From assembly GCA_022484685.1 (NCBI GenBank), contig JAKVKY010000012.1:1-36100 (forward strand): DNA of 36,100 bases, written 5' to 3'. Source of the DNA: Acidaminococcaceae bacterium. GTDB lineage: Bacteria; Bacillota; Negativicutes; Acidaminococcales; Acidaminococcaceae. The notes beneath the pieces were generated by a model. The model was not told the origin of the DNA and did no database searches. It saw nothing but the letters and a program-made list of their open reading frames with translations. Below, piece by piece: positions 6,058 to 15,267 of this stretch (positions are counted from its first letter, which is position 1; each line of letters starts with the position of its first letter). The position numbers and the translations under genes are program-made.

Positions 6058-9000
6058 GTGCTCTTAAAATCAGTAACTGCATTTGGCTTTAAATCTTTTG
6101 CAGATAAAATTGAATTAGCGTTTGACAGTGGTATTACCGCCGTGGTCGGACCAAACGGCAGCGGCAAAAGTAATATCTCGGATGCGGTGCGCTGGGTGCT
6201 GGGTGAACAGAGCGCCAAGTATCTGCGCGGCACCAAGATGGAAGACGTGATCTTTAACGGCACCAGTAAACGCCGTCCTTTAGGCGTGGCCGAAGTGACC
6301 CTGGTCTTTGATAACACAGATCACAAACTGCCGCTGGATTTTGCCGAGGTCAGCGTGACCCGCCGGTTGTTCCGTTCCGGGGACAGCGAGTATGCCATCA
6401 ATAAGAAGAACTGCCGTCTGAAGGATATTTTGGACCTGATGGCGGATACCGGCCTGGGCCGTGGTTCCATGGCTATCATCGGCCAGAACAAGATTGATGA
6501 GATTTTGAACAGCCGTCCGGAAGACCGCCGGGCCCTGTTCGAAGAAGCGGCCGGGATTGCCAAGTACCGTCTGCGCAAGAAGGAAGCCAGCCGGCGTCTG
6601 GAAGATACGGCGAACAACCTGCTGCGTATTAACGATATCAAGACCGAGGTAGCCGGCCAGGTGGAACCTTTGCGCCTGGAAGCGGAAAAAACTACCCAGT
6701 ATAATAAGCTGGCGGCAGAACTGCGTACCTGCCGGCTGACCCAGTTTGTCCGCAAGGTGGAAACCATTGAGGACGCCCGGGAAAAATTAGCGGCGGCCAA
6801 AGCTGCCGCGGAGCAGACCCTGCTGGAAAAGAATACCGGCGTCAGCCAGGCTCAGGCCGAGTGTACCCGGCTGCAGCAGGAAATCGATAAGTTAAACGAT
6901 GCCTATAGCGCCTTGCAGGATGCAATCAAGGAAAAGGAAACCAGCCTGGAAAAGGTGAAGGGGCAGATTGCCGTTTTGGACGAACGGGTGGCTCAGAGTA
7001 ACAAGCAGAGCAGCCTGATCGACAAACGGATTGAGAAACTGGTGCCCCAGATTACCAACTGGGAAGCCGAGCAGCAGAAGCTGGCGGCGGAATTTGACCA
7101 GCTAGAGCAGGGACGCCAGGCTGCGCAGCAGAATGTAACCCGGTTAGCCCAGGAAGTAGAAGCTAAAAAGGCGGCCATCGCCGCCGGACAAAAGGGCATC
7201 CAGGATTTAACGGACAGCAATTTTGAAGATATGCGGCAGATGGTGGATTTGCGTAATACGATCCGGGCTGCCGAACAGGAACAGGAACAGCGGATGCGCC
7301 GCCGGGAAACTCTGAAGCAGGAAGCAGCCACCCTGGAAACCAAGGTGGCGGAACTGCAGCAGCAGCACCGCGATCTGACCAGTGAGCAGGGTGAGTTGCA
7401 GCAGAAGCAGTCCCGCTTTACGGAAGAACAGCGGGAACAGGCGGCAGCCATGCAAAAAGCTCAGGCCGAATTGCAGACGCTGGTCCACGCTTATGATGCC
7501 TGCCAGAAAACCATCACGGGGGTGGAATCCCGGCTGCATGTGCTAAGCCAGATGCAGGAAAATTACGAGGGCTTTGGCTACGGCATTAAGTCCGTGCTGC
7601 AGGCCAGCGCTCCTTTTAAGAGCGATGTCCTGGGCGTGATGGCGGCCCTGGTCCAGGTGGACCCTCAGTACGTGGTGGCTTTGGAAACGGCTTTAGGCGC
7701 CGGTGCCCAGAACGTGGTAGTACGTACGGCGGAAGCGGCGAAGCAGGCCATTGCTTATTTAAAAAATAACCGGGGCGGACGGGTGACCTTCCTGCCTCTG
7801 GATACTTTACAGGCCCGCAGCCTGAGCAGTGAAGAACAGAAGCTCAGCCGGCTGCCGGGTGTGGTTGGTTTTGCCGCCAGCCTGGTGCGCTGCGCCGAAG
7901 CCGTAAAGCCGGCGGTGCAGTTCTTGCTCAGCCGAGTGCTGGTAGCGGAAAACATGGACGTGGCTTTACAGGCGGCCAGACAGTGCCGTTTCCGGCTGCG
8001 GGTAGTTACCCTGGCCGGCGATGTGGTTAATGCCGGCGGTTCCATGACCGGCGGCAGCCGTCAGCAAAAAGATGTGGGCTATCTGTCCCGGCAAAAAGCC
8101 ATCCTGGAACTTAAAGAACAGTTAGAACAGCAGCAGTCAGTACTGCTGGGCTGGCAGGAAAAACGGGAAACCCAGGAAGAGGTTGTGCGGAGCCTGGCGC
8201 AAAAACAGGCCGCCAGTCAGAAAGCACAGCAGGAAGGCGCCGTGCGCCTGGCAGAACTGGGCGCAACCCTGGCCCGTTTGGCGGGCAGCCTGCAGGAAGA
8301 AAACCAAAGACTGGAACTGGCTTTGGGCGAGCGCAAACAGTTAGCCGAAGAATATATGCAGAAGCGGGGCGAGCTGCAAAACCTGCAGCCCCAGTTAGCC
8401 GCTATGGAAAGCAAGCACTCGGAAGCCAAGGCGGCCCTGGATAAATTGCAGGGACAGCTGTCCCAGGACAGCAGCGCTTTGACCACGCTCAGCAGCCGTT
8501 TGCAGGATGCCAAGGTGGATCAGGCTTCCCTGGAAGAACGCAGCAAGGCGGTCAATGACCGCATGCAGGATATGGATAAGAACCTGGGACGCCTGCAGGA
8601 CGAACAGGCCGCCAATGAGCGGGAGAAAGAACGCCTGATCCAGGTGGTGGCCGCCAGCCAGCAGGAGAAAGTAACGCTGGCAGAGACTACGGAACGCCTG
8701 ATGCAGGAACTGCAGGATACCACCAGCGGTAAAGATGACTTCACCGGTAAACGGGTGGCTTTGACCGAAGCCAATGCCGTGGCCAATGAAAGACTGAACA
8801 ATCTGGTCAGCGACAAGGCCAAGGCGGAAGCCAAGGTACGCCAGAGCGAGGTGGACCAGGTCCGGCTGGATACGGATTACCAGCATGCCATGACCGAACT
8901 GGATACCGATTATAAATTGACGTTAGATCAGGCCAAGGCCAGCGGTCTGCTCCGGGAACAAAGCGATGTGTCCCTGCGCCGCAGCGAAGTTAAGCTGCAG

Positions 9001-9618
9001 CGGGATATTGAAACCCTGGGCCCCATTAACATGGGAGCTATCGAGCAGTACCAGGCCACCCGGGAACGTTTTGATTTCCTGGAGAAGCAGTATCAGGATC
9101 TGGCGGCGGCCAAGGCAGACCTGGAGTCGGTCATCAGCGAGATTAACACCGGCATGACCAAACGTTTTAAAGAGGCCTTTGCCAGGATTAACGAATTCTT
9201 TGCGGCTACCTACGTCCGTCTGTTCGGCGGCGGGACCGCAGTCTTAAAGTTGACGGATCCGGAAGATTTTCTGGAATCCGGTATTGATATCGAGGTACAG
9301 CCTCCGGGAAAACGGTTGCAGAGTTTGTTCCTGCTCTCAGGCGGCGAGCGGGCCCTGACGGTTATCGCCCTGCTCTTTGCCCTGCTCAGCTATAAGCCGG
9401 CACCGTTCTGTATCCTGGATGAGATTGATGCGCCGCTGGATGACGCCAATATTGAACGCTTTGCCAAGTTCCTGGCTAATTACGCGGAAGAGACCCAGTT
9501 CATCGTCATCACCCACCGTAAGGGCACCATGGAAGCTGCCGATGTGATGTACGGCGTCACCATGGAGGAACTGGGTGTATCCAAGTTATTGTCGGTAAAG
9601 ATGAGCGAAAGGAAGTAA
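6058..9618 (+). CDS. smc: Chromosome partition protein SMC
   Basis: A 1186-residue SMC ATPase, the core of the bacterial condensin that compacts and resolves the nucleoid with ScpA/ScpB. GTG 6058 is chosen because it gives MLLKSVTAFGFKSF, the family's usual M-x-L-K start, behind AGGTGAGA; GTG 6049 is three codons upstream. Walker A GPNGSGKSN is at residues 31-39, the Q-loop region has GRGSMAIIGQNKID, two long Gln/Glu/Ala-rich coiled coils flank a hinge at roughly residues 505-665, the ABC signature LSGGE is at about 1093, and the Walker B region is ILDEIDAPLDD at about 1121. Full length for the family. It is followed 7 bases later by ftsY, the common Firmicutes pair. Confidence 0.97.
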   Translation: MLLKSVTAFGFKSFADKIELAFDSGITAVVGPNGSGKSNISDAVRWVLGEQSAKYLRGTKMEDVIFNGTSKRRPLGVAEVTLVFDNTDHKLPLDFAEVSVTRRLFRSGDSEYAINKKNCRLKDILDLMADTGLGRGSMAIIGQNKIDEILNSRPEDRRALFEEAAGIAKYRLRKKEASRRLEDTANNLLRINDIKTEVAGQVEPLRLEAEKTTQYNKLAAELRTCRLTQFVRKVETIEDAREKLAAAKAAAEQTLLEKNTGVSQAQAECTRLQQEIDKLNDAYSALQDAIKEKETSLEKVKGQIAVLDERVAQSNKQSSLIDKRIEKLVPQITNWEAEQQKLAAEFDQLEQGRQAAQQNVTRLAQEVEAKKAAIAAGQKGIQDLTDSNFEDMRQMVDLRNTIRAAEQEQEQRMRRRETLKQEAATLETKVAELQQQHRDLTSEQGELQQKQSRFTEEQREQAAAMQKAQAELQTLVHAYDACQKTITGVESRLHVLSQMQENYEGFGYGIKSVLQASAPFKSDVLGVMAALVQVDPQYVVALETALGAGAQNVVVRTAEAAKQAIAYLKNNRGGRVTFLPLDTLQARSLSSEEQKLSRLPGVVGFAASLVRCAEAVKPAVQFLLSRVLVAENMDVALQAARQCRFRLRVVTLAGDVVNAGGSMTGGSRQQKDVGYLSRQKAILELKEQLEQQQSVLLGWQEKRETQEEVVRSLAQKQAASQKAQQEGAVRLAELGATLARLAGSLQEENQRLELALGERKQLAEEYMQKRGELQNLQPQLAAMESKHSEAKAALDKLQGQLSQDSSALTTLSSRLQDAKVDQASLEERSKAVNDRMQDMDKNLGRLQDEQAANEREKERLIQVVAASQQEKVTLAETTERLMQELQDTTSGKDDFTGKRVALTEANAVANERLNNLVSDKAKAEAKVRQSEVDQVRLDTDYQHAMTELDTDYKLTLDQAKASGLLREQSDVSLRRSEVKLQRDIETLGPINMGAIEQYQATRERFDFLEKQYQDLAAAKADLESVISEINTGMTKRFKEAFARINEFFAATYVRLFGGGTAVLKLTDPEDFLESGIDIEVQPPGKRLQSLFLLSGGERALTVIALLFALLSYKPAPFCILDEIDAPLDDANIERFAKFLANYAEETQFIVITHRKGTMEAADVMYGVTMEELGVSKLLSVKMSERK

Positions 9619-9625
9619 CAGCAGC

Positions 9626-10558
9626 ATGAGCTTTTTTGAGAAGCTGAAAAGCGGACTGAGTAAGACCCGGGAAAATTTTACAGACAGGATTGGTGATCTG
9701 GTAGGCTTAGGCGCCTCCATTGATGATGATTTTCTGGACGAGCTGGAGATGATCCTCCTGGCCGGCGACGTGGGCGTCAAAACTACGACCAAGCTGATTG
9801 AGGCTGTCCGCAAGGCGGCCAAGGACAGGACCATCAAGAATACTCAGGAAGTGCTGCCGTTCTTGAAAAAGACGGTGACGGACCTGCTCCACGACGACGG
9901 ACAAAGGATGCGGATCGCTTCCAGGCCTACCGTGGTCCTGGTGGTAGGTGTGAACGGCGTCGGCAAGACGACTACCATCGGCAAGTTGGCCAATTACTAC
10001 CATCTTTTCAATTATAAGGTGATGCTGGCCGCAGGGGATACTTTTAGAGCGGCGGCAGCCGAGCAGTTAAAGATCTGGGGCGAGCGCGCCCAGTGCGAGG
10101 TCATCGCCCACGAGGAAGGCGCCGATCCGGCGGCCGTGGTGTTTGATGCCATGAAGGCGGCAATCGCCCGCAAGGTGGACCTGCTCTTTATCGATACGGC
10201 CGGACGCCTGCATAACAAAGCTAATTTAATGAACGAATTAGGCAAGATTGACCGCATCATCAAGCGGGAAATCCCGGAAGCGCCTCAGGAAACCCTGCTG
10301 GTGCTGGATGCCACCACGGGCCAGAACGCCATTACCCAGGCCAAGGTCTTTCTGGAAACCGCCCATGTGACCGGCGTGGTTTTGACCAAGCTGGACGGGA
10401 CAGCTAAAGGCGGCGTGGTCATCGCCATCAAGGAAGAACTGGGACTGCCGGTAAAATGGATCGGCATCGGCGAGGGCCAGATGGATTTTAGACCCTTTGA
10501 ACCGGATAAGTTTGTGGAAGCTTTGTTTGAGACTAAGGACGCGCCTCAGGAAGCATAA
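9626..10558 (+). CDS. ftsY: Signal recognition particle receptor FtsY
   Basis: A 310-residue SRP receptor GTPase that docks Ffh-ribosome complexes at the SecYEG translocon. It consists of the NG domain only, without the long acidic A domain of E. coli FtsY, as usual in Firmicutes. It shows the N-domain four-helix bundle, G1 [15 protein letters not shown] (from about residue 108), the insertion-box [28 protein letters not shown] and the closing [22 protein letters not shown] 9626 lies behind AAAGGAAG. It is probably co-transcribed with smc and ends at a strong intrinsic terminator. Confidence 0.96.
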   Translation: MSFFEKLKSGLSKTRENFTDRIGDLVGLGASIDDDFLDELEMILLAGDVGVKTTTKLIEAVRKAAKDRTIKNTQEVLPFLKKTVTDLLHDDGQRMRIASRPTVVLVVGVNGVGKTTTIGKLANYYHLFNYKVMLAAGDTFRAAAAEQLKIWGERAQCEVIAHEEGADPAAVVFDAMKAAIARKVDLLFIDTAGRLHNKANLMNELGKIDRIIKREIPEAPQETLLVLDATTGQNAITQAKVFLETAHVTGVVLTKLDGTAKGGVVIAIKEELGLPVKWIGIGEGQMDFRPFEPDKFVEALFETKDAPQEA

Positions 10559-10568
10559 GTAAAATTTT

Positions 10569-10609
10569 AAGGCTGTCAAGTAAAAATACTTGACAGCCTT
10601 GCTTTTTTT
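10569..10609 (+). terminator. Strong intrinsic terminator after ftsY
   Basis: A perfect 14-bp stem (AAGGCTGTCAAGTA with TACTTGACAGCCTT) with an AAAA loop is followed by seven T residues at 10603-10609. Its right arm also contains the -35 box of the next promoter. Confidence 0.92.
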
Positions 10610-10618
10610 CTGTATAAT
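10590..10618 (+). promoter_or_regulatory. Consensus promoter for ylxM-ffh embedded in the terminator
   Basis: TTGACA (10590-10595) and TATAAT (10613-10618) match consensus perfectly with a 17-bp spacer. The -35 box lies in the right arm of the ftsY terminator and the T tract lies in the spacer. Start expected near 10625, about 27 bp upstream of the ylxM ATG. Confidence 0.85.
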
Positions 10619-10651
10619 GCCCATGTGAGTTAGTGAGAAAGCGGTTGAAAT

Positions 10652-11014
10652 ATGGCAGGCACAGAATTTGAAAACAGGATCAGGCTGGGGTCGCTGTACG
10701 GCGTCTATGGTCAGCTCCTGACCACCAAACAACGCAGATGCACGGAATTATATTTTTATGATGACTTGTCCCTGGCAGAGATTGCCGCGGGCATGCAGAT
10801 TTCCCGGCAGGCGGTTTCGGATTTGCTGAAACGGGTGGAACAGACTCTGGAACATTACGAGGCGCAGCTGGGTTTCTTAGAGAAGTCCCAGCAAAACGCA
10901 GCAGTCGTGGCCCAGGCCCAAAAGCTGGTCACGGAGGCGGTCAGCACCGGTTCGGTGACGGCGCTGCCCCGGGTCAACCGTTTATTAGATAAGCTGATGA
11001 GTGAAGGCAGGTAA
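10652..11014 (+). CDS. ylxM: YlxM (UPF0122) helix-turn-helix protein, SRP-associated
   Basis: A 120-residue protein of the YlxM/p13 family, encoded next to ffh across Firmicutes and implicated in modulating SRP GTPase function. It has a sigma-70 region-4-like helix-turn-helix: LTTKQRRCTELYFYDDLSL, then IAAGMQISRQAVSDLLKR, then a helical EQTLEHYEAQLG segment. The stop at 11014 is 4 bases from the ffh start, so the two are translationally close. The start ATG 10652 follows the consensus promoter; its Shine-Dalgarno is weak. Confidence 0.9.
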   Translation: MAGTEFENRIRLGSLYGVYGQLLTTKQRRCTELYFYDDLSLAEIAAGMQISRQAVSDLLKRVEQTLEHYEAQLGFLEKSQQNAAVVAQAQKLVTEAVSTGSVTALPRVNRLLDKLMSEGR

Positions 11015-11018
11015 GACA

Positions 11019-12365
11019 ATGGCTTTTGAAAGTTTGTCAGAGCGGCTGCAGAACGCGATTAAGATGTTCCGCGGCACGACCAAGATAACTGAAGAAGATT
11101 TAAAGGCGCCGCTCAGGGAAGTGCGCATGGCCCTCCTGGAAGCGGATGTCAATTTCAAGGTGGTCAAAGATTTCGTGGGCCGCATCAAGGAACGTGCCCT
11201 GGGCACGGCCGTGGACCAGAATCTCAGCGCCAGCCAGCAGATCATCAAGATCGTGGATGAGGAATTGACGGAGTTATTAGGCGGAACCCAGGCCAAGCTG
11301 ACGGTTGCTGCCAAACCGCCTACCATCATCATGCTGGTAGGTCTGCAGGGCGCCGGCAAAACTACCACCGCCGGCAAGTTAGCCATGCAGTTAAAGAAAC
11401 ATCACAAGAAACCGTTCCTGGTAGCCGGCGACGTTTATCGTCCCGCCGCTATTACCCAGCTGCAGGTGTTAGGCGAGCAGGTCAAGGTACCGGTGTTCGC
11501 CCTGGGGGACCAGGTTTCCCCGGTAGAGATTGCGAAACAATCCCTGGAGAGGGCCGCGTATCTGGCCTGCGACACGGTGATTATCGATACCGCCGGCCGT
11601 CTGCATATTGACGAGGCGCTGATGCAGGAACTGAAGAATATCAAGGAAGCAGTTCATCCTCACGAGATCCTGCTCACCATCGACGCCATGACCGGTCAGG
11701 ATGCCGTTACCGTGGCCGATACTTTTAACAAGAACTTAGGCGTCACCGGCCTGATCATTACCAAGCTGGATGGCGATGCCCGCGGCGGCGCCGTGCTTTC
11801 CGTCAAGGAAGTTACCGGCTGCAGCGTCAAGTATGTGGGCATGGGCGAAAAGCTGGATGCCCTGGAACCGTTTTATCCGGACCGGATGGCTTCCCGTATC
11901 TTAGGTATGGGCGATATCCTGTCCTTGATAGATAAGATTAAAGATACTACCGATTTAGCCAAAGCGCTGGAGATGGAAAAGAAGCTGCGCAAGGATGAGT
12001 TCACCCTGGAGCAGTTCCTGGAACAGATGCAGCAGATCAAGAAGATGGGTTCCCTGGAAACCATCCTGGGACTTATTCCCGGCATGGGCAACATCAGCCA
12101 GAAGCTGAAAGATGCCAACGTGGACGAGAAAGAGTTCGACAGGGTGGAAGCCATCATCAGGTCCATGACCCCCAAGGAAAGACGGCGCCCGGAGATTATC
12201 AACGGCAGCCGCCGCCAACGTATCGCCGCCGGTTGCGGCATGCGGGTGCAGGATGTGAACAAGCTCCTGAAAAACTTTGAGGACAGCAAAAAGATGATGA
12301 AGAAGATGCAGGGCATGAGCCGGTTTGCTTCAAAAGGCGGTGTAAAGCTTCCTTTTATGCATTAA
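11019..12365 (+). CDS. ffh: Signal recognition particle protein Ffh
   Basis: A 448-residue SRP54 GTPase that binds 4.5S/6S RNA and signal peptides. ATG 11019 (MAFESLSERL) is the family start; the upstream in-frame start at 11001 would overlap ylxM. N domain, G1 GLQGAGKTTTAGKLA (from about residue 108), DVYRPAAITQL, DTAGRLHID, TKLDGDARGGA and GMGEKLDALEPFYPDRMASR, then a Met-rich M domain with the RRQRIAAGCGMRVQDVNKLL RNA-binding helix. The tail ends KGGVKLPFMH, a little different from the common GLPF endings. It sits between ylxM and rpsP in the conserved order. Confidence 0.97.
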   Translation: MAFESLSERLQNAIKMFRGTTKITEEDLKAPLREVRMALLEADVNFKVVKDFVGRIKERALGTAVDQNLSASQQIIKIVDEELTELLGGTQAKLTVAAKPPTIIMLVGLQGAGKTTTAGKLAMQLKKHHKKPFLVAGDVYRPAAITQLQVLGEQVKVPVFALGDQVSPVEIAKQSLERAAYLACDTVIIDTAGRLHIDEALMQELKNIKEAVHPHEILLTIDAMTGQDAVTVADTFNKNLGVTGLIITKLDGDARGGAVLSVKEVTGCSVKYVGMGEKLDALEPFYPDRMASRILGMGDILSLIDKIKDTTDLAKALEMEKKLRKDEFTLEQFLEQMQQIKKMGSLETILGLIPGMGNISQKLKDANVDEKEFDRVEAIIRSMTPKERRRPEIINGSRRQRIAAGCGMRVQDVNKLLKNFEDSKKMMKKMQGMSRFASKGGVKLPFMH

Positions 12366-12400
12366 TAGATTGGAACATATTTTAAGGAGGTGAAATTGAG

Positions 12401-12685
12401 ATGGCAGTTAAGATTCGTTTAAAGAGAATGGGCGCCAAGAAGGCTCCTTTCTTCCGTGTCGTTGTTGCTGATGAAAGAGCAGCACGCGATGGCAAATTTA
12501 TCGAAACCCTGGGCACTTATGATGCTCGTCTCCAACCGTCCGTGATTAAGGTGGATGAGGAGAAAGTTATGGCTTGGCTGGGCAAAGGTGCACAACCTAC
12601 CGATACCGTTAGGAACCTGCTGGTTAAGAATGGTACCATGAAGAAGTTTGCCGAAGCAAAGGTTGCAGCTAAGGCTGCAAAATAA
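12401..12685 (+). CDS. rpsP: 30S ribosomal protein S16
   Basis: A 94-residue S16, recognised from [24 protein letters not shown], then [13 protein letters not shown] and the [21 protein letters not shown] segment. It has a near-ideal ribosome binding site (AAGGAGGTG) 8-9 bases before ATG 12401. It has a short Ala/Lys tail. Codon choice differs from neighbours toward highly expressed genes. It is followed 16 bases later by khpA. Confidence 0.97.
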   Translation: MAVKIRLKRMGAKKAPFFRVVVADERAARDGKFIETLGTYDARLQPSVIKVDEEKVMAWLGKGAQPTDTVRNLLVKNGTMKKFAEAKVAAKAAK

Positions 12686-12701
12686 AAGGGGCGTGAATTG
12701 C

Positions 12702-12929
12702 ATGAAGGAATTGGTAGAAGTTATGGCCAAGGCCCTGGTTAGCAATCCGTCTGCAGTAGCAGTGGAGGAAGAAACTACCGGTACGACAACGGTGCTTCGC
12801 CTCCATGTGGCTCCTGAGGATATGGGGAAGGTTATAGGCAAGCAAGGCCGTATTGCCAAGGCCATCAGGTCTGTCATGAAAGCTGTAGCTACCCGCGAAA
12901 ACGTGAAAGTGATTGTGGAGATAGTCTGA
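12702..12929 (+). CDS. khpA: RNA-binding protein KhpA (KH domain, YlqC)
   Basis: A 75-residue single KH-domain protein. ATG 12702 gives MKELVEVMAKALV, the usual start; the in-frame opening upstream overlaps rpsP. The KH GxxG loop is in VIGKQGRIAKAIRSVM. KhpA dimerises or pairs with KhpB/Jag and binds small RNAs and mRNAs, with roles in cell elongation and division in Firmicutes. It sits in its conserved place between rpsP and ylqD/rimM. Confidence 0.94.
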   Translation: MKELVEVMAKALVSNPSAVAVEEETTGTTTVLRLHVAPEDMGKVIGKQGRIAKAIRSVMKAVATRENVKVIVEIV

Positions 12930-12982
12930 ACGCCCGGCAAGCAGGCCTCAAAACCTGAACAGAAAGTAAAGGATGGTACGTC

Positions 12983-13393
12983 ATGGCCATTGAAAGCATG
13001 TTACTGCGGGTACCGGTCGCCATTAAGGCTAAGGTAACCGAAGATTTAAAATTGAAGATTATTGCCGACCTTGAGAATACGGTCAAGGAAATGAAGCTGG
13101 ATATTGAACAGTTTGATTTTCAGGCTAAACAAGTTATGAACCAGGCTGCTAATGATCTGCAGTCCCTGCCTGATGTACGCCGTCAGATTGATTTCGAAAG
13201 AAAGAAACGCACGGATGCCCTGCAGGAGGCGGAAGAGAAGTTAGAACGCGCCAGAAACCTGGAATTAGGCCAGGAAGTAGGGCATGGTAACCTGGAACGT
13301 ACCGTGGAAGTAAAGATCGGTACGAACCTGGAGACCCTGATGGGCGCAGAAATCTTGACGGAAGACGGCAAGGTTATCGCGTTCCGTGAGTGA
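12983..13393 (+). CDS. YlqD family protein
   Basis: A 136-residue member of the YlqD family, found between the KH-domain gene and rimM in many Firmicutes; biochemical role unknown. Layout: a short N-terminal beta segment (MLLRVPVAIKAKVTEDLK), a long charged coiled coil (about residues 32-100) and a C-terminal beta segment with LETLMGAEILTEDGKVIAFRE that resembles a small barrel. AAAGGATGG precedes ATG 12983. It overlaps the upstream region of rimM, implying coupled expression. Confidence 0.85.
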   Translation: MAIESMLLRVPVAIKAKVTEDLKLKIIADLENTVKEMKLDIEQFDFQAKQVMNQAANDLQSLPDVRRQIDFERKKRTDALQEAEEKLERARNLELGQEVGHGNLERTVEVKIGTNLETLMGAEILTEDGKVIAFRE

Positions 13394-13397
13394 GGCT

Positions 13398-13901
13398 ATG
13401 GAAAAACAAGTTGTGATTGGCAAAATTGTCGCTCCGCACGGCGTGCGGGGCGACCTTCGTATCTTGCCGCAAACGGATACCCCGGAACAATTTTTAGCTT
13501 TAACCTATCTGCTGCTGCCCGGCGGCAAAAAGCTGACCCTGGAACGGGCCCGGTTCCACAAGAACATGGTGCTGATTTCCGCGGCCGAGGTGAAATCCAT
13601 GGATGCCGCCGAAGCTTTACGGGGGCAGCCGGTTTCCATCTACCGGGAAGATTTGCCGCAGCTGAAAGCCGGGCGCTACTATGTCAGCGACCTGGTGGGA
13701 CTGCCTGTGCTGGATGAGACAGGCAGGCAGCTGGGGGTGTTTAAGGACGCCCTGCAGACCGGCAGCGCCGACGCCTATGTGATCGCTACCCCGGAGGGCG
13801 GCGAGCTTTTGGTGGCGGCTATCAGCGACAATATTAAGGAAATTAATGTGGCGGCTAAACGTATCGTTGTACGGCTGCCGGCATGGGAAGAAGTAAAATG
13901 A
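13398..13901 (+). CDS. rimM: Ribosome maturation factor RimM
   Basis: A 167-residue 30S maturation factor that binds S19 and helps process the 16S rRNA 3' domain. N-terminal RimM domain with VIGKIVAPHGVRGDLRILPQTD, then a PRC-barrel domain with RYYVSDLVGLPVLDETG, ending EINVAAKRIVVRLPAWEEVK. ATG 13398 gives the family-like start; GTG 13386 is a possible alternative, and both lie at the ylqD stop. Its stop overlaps the trmD start (ATGA), a translational-coupling arrangement. Confidence 0.95.
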   Translation: MEKQVVIGKIVAPHGVRGDLRILPQTDTPEQFLALTYLLLPGGKKLTLERARFHKNMVLISAAEVKSMDAAEALRGQPVSIYREDLPQLKAGRYYVSDLVGLPVLDETGRQLGVFKDALQTGSADAYVIATPEGGELLVAAISDNIKEINVAAKRIVVRLPAWEEVK

Positions 13902-14653
13902 AATTTATTTTTATCACGCTCTTTCCGGAACAAATTGCACAAGGCGCCGGCCACAGTATCATTAAGCGGGCCCTGGATGCAGGTCTCTTAAGCATGTCCT
14001 GCATCAATCCCCGGGATTTTACCACGGATAAGCACCGGACCGTGGACGATACGCCTTTTGGCGGCGGCGCCGGCATGGTGCTGAAACCTGCGCCGATGGT
14101 AGCGGCTATCCGTAAGGCCAAGGAGCAGCTGCCGGACGCTTTGGTGGTGGCCATGAGTCCCGGCGGCAAGACTTTTTCCCAGCAGCTGGCGGAAGATTTT
14201 GCTGTGGGCGGCCGGGACCTGATCCTGGTCTGCGGTCACTACGAAGGGTTTGACGCCCGCATCTTCCACTGGGTGGATTTGAAAGTTTCTATCGGTGACT
14301 ATGTGCTCACCGGCGGGGAACTGCCGGCCCTGGTAATCATGGATGCGGTGGCGCGTTTTATTCCCGGGGTGCTGGGCAAGTTTGCCAGCGCCGTGGAAGA
14401 TTCGTTCAGCACCGGTCTGTTAGAATATCCCCAGTATACCCGTCCCGATGTGTTTGAGGGTCTGGCAGTGCCGGAAGTACTACGGAACGGCAACCACGCC
14501 CTGATTAACCGCTGGCGCCGCAAGGAAGCCTTAAAGGCCACCTGGCTGCACCGGCCGGAACTATTAGGCCAGCTGACCAAAACGGACGCCAAGCTGCTCG
14601 CCGAGGTACAGGCGGAAGCGGCGGCAGAGGCAGACAAGCCGGAAGAAAAGTAA
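13898..14653 (+). CDS. trmD: tRNA (guanine37-N1)-methyltransferase TrmD
   Basis: A 251-residue SPOUT (trefoil-knot) enzyme making m1G37 in tRNAs to prevent +1 frameshifting. ATG 13898 overlaps the rimM stop as ATGA. Family motifs: FITLFPEQI, NPRDFTTDKHRTVDDTPFGG, GAGMVLKP, LVCGHYEGFDARI, VSIGDYVLTGGELPALVIMD and the knot-following FAS-AVEDSF, YTRPDVFEGL segments. The C-terminus is extended by a short acidic Ala/Glu tail. It is part of the rimM-trmD-rplS module. Confidence 0.97.
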   Translation: MKFIFITLFPEQIAQGAGHSIIKRALDAGLLSMSCINPRDFTTDKHRTVDDTPFGGGAGMVLKPAPMVAAIRKAKEQLPDALVVAMSPGGKTFSQQLAEDFAVGGRDLILVCGHYEGFDARIFHWVDLKVSIGDYVLTGGELPALVIMDAVARFIPGVLGKFASAVEDSFSTGLLEYPQYTRPDVFEGLAVPEVLRNGNHALINRWRRKEALKATWLHRPELLGQLTKTDAKLLAEVQAEAAAEADKPEEK

Positions 14654-14672
14654 GGTCGGGCCAAGAAAACCC

Positions 14673-14701
14673 TTGCAAGTTAGGGTCAGTTGTGATAAAA
14701 T
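14673..14701 (+). promoter_or_regulatory. Promoter upstream of rplS
   Basis: TTGCAA (14673-14678) and TAAAAT (14696-14701) with a 17-bp spacer, in the 115-bp gap between trmD and rplS. It would give rplS its own transcript with a leader of about 60 nt. Confidence 0.6.
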
Positions 14702-14768
14702 ACTTTTTGCGTAATACGGACGGTCCGCTGTGGCGAGCACATGAACGTCTAGGATTTAGGAGGATAAA

Positions 14769-15110
14769 ATGAATATTATTGAGACTTTGGAAAAGGAACA
14801 ACTCCGTAAGGACATTCCTGAATTCCGTCCTGGCGACACCGTAAAACTTTCCGTACGTGTAGTCGAAGGAACCCGTGAACGTGTACAGGCTTATGAAGGT
14901 GTAGTAATTTCCCGCAGTGGTAGCGGTGTTAAAGAAATGTTCACCGTACGTCGTATCTCTTACGGCGTCGGCGTTGAAAGAACTTTCCCGGTACACAGCC
15001 CCAGACTGGCCAAGATCGAAGTGCTCCGCAAGGGTCATGTTCGTCGTGCCAAACTGTATTACCTGCGTGATTTAACCGGTAAGGCAGCTCGTATCACCGA
15101 ACGTAAATAA
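14769..15110 (+). CDS. rplS: 50S ribosomal protein L19
   Basis: A 113-residue L19, located at the 30S-50S interface. Clear family sequence: [20 protein letters not shown], then [37 protein letters not shown] and [30 protein letters not shown] lies 8 bases before ATG 14769. It is followed by a rho-independent terminator. Confidence 0.97.
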   Translation: MNIIETLEKEQLRKDIPEFRPGDTVKLSVRVVEGTRERVQAYEGVVISRSGSGVKEMFTVRRISYGVGVERTFPVHSPRLAKIEVLRKGHVRRAKLYYLRDLTGKAARITERK

Positions 15111-15121
15111 GTTGTAAGAGT

Positions 15122-15153
15122 AAAAGGCTGTGCCGCGAGACACAGCCTTTTTT
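15122..15153 (+). terminator. Intrinsic terminator after rplS
   Basis: AAAGGCTGTG pairs with CACAGCCTTT around an 8-nt loop, followed by a T6 run. It separates rplS from lepB. Confidence 0.9.
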
Positions 15154-15222
15154 CTTTGCCCGGTATTTCACAAAAAGTTCCCAGCCCCGGGCGGGGAAAA
15201 TTAACACGAAACCCGTTTTTTA

Positions 15223-15231
15223 TGATACAAT
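15223..15231 (+). promoter_or_regulatory. Extended -10 promoter upstream of lepB
   Basis: TGATACAAT matches the extended -10 form (TG-n-TANNNT), about 37 bp upstream of the lepB start. A TTAACA at 15201-15206 is a possible -35 box, but with a long 19-bp spacer. Confidence 0.45.
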
Positions 15232-15267
15232 AGACACATTGATGAAAAAGTTTGGAGGAGTTAGCTG

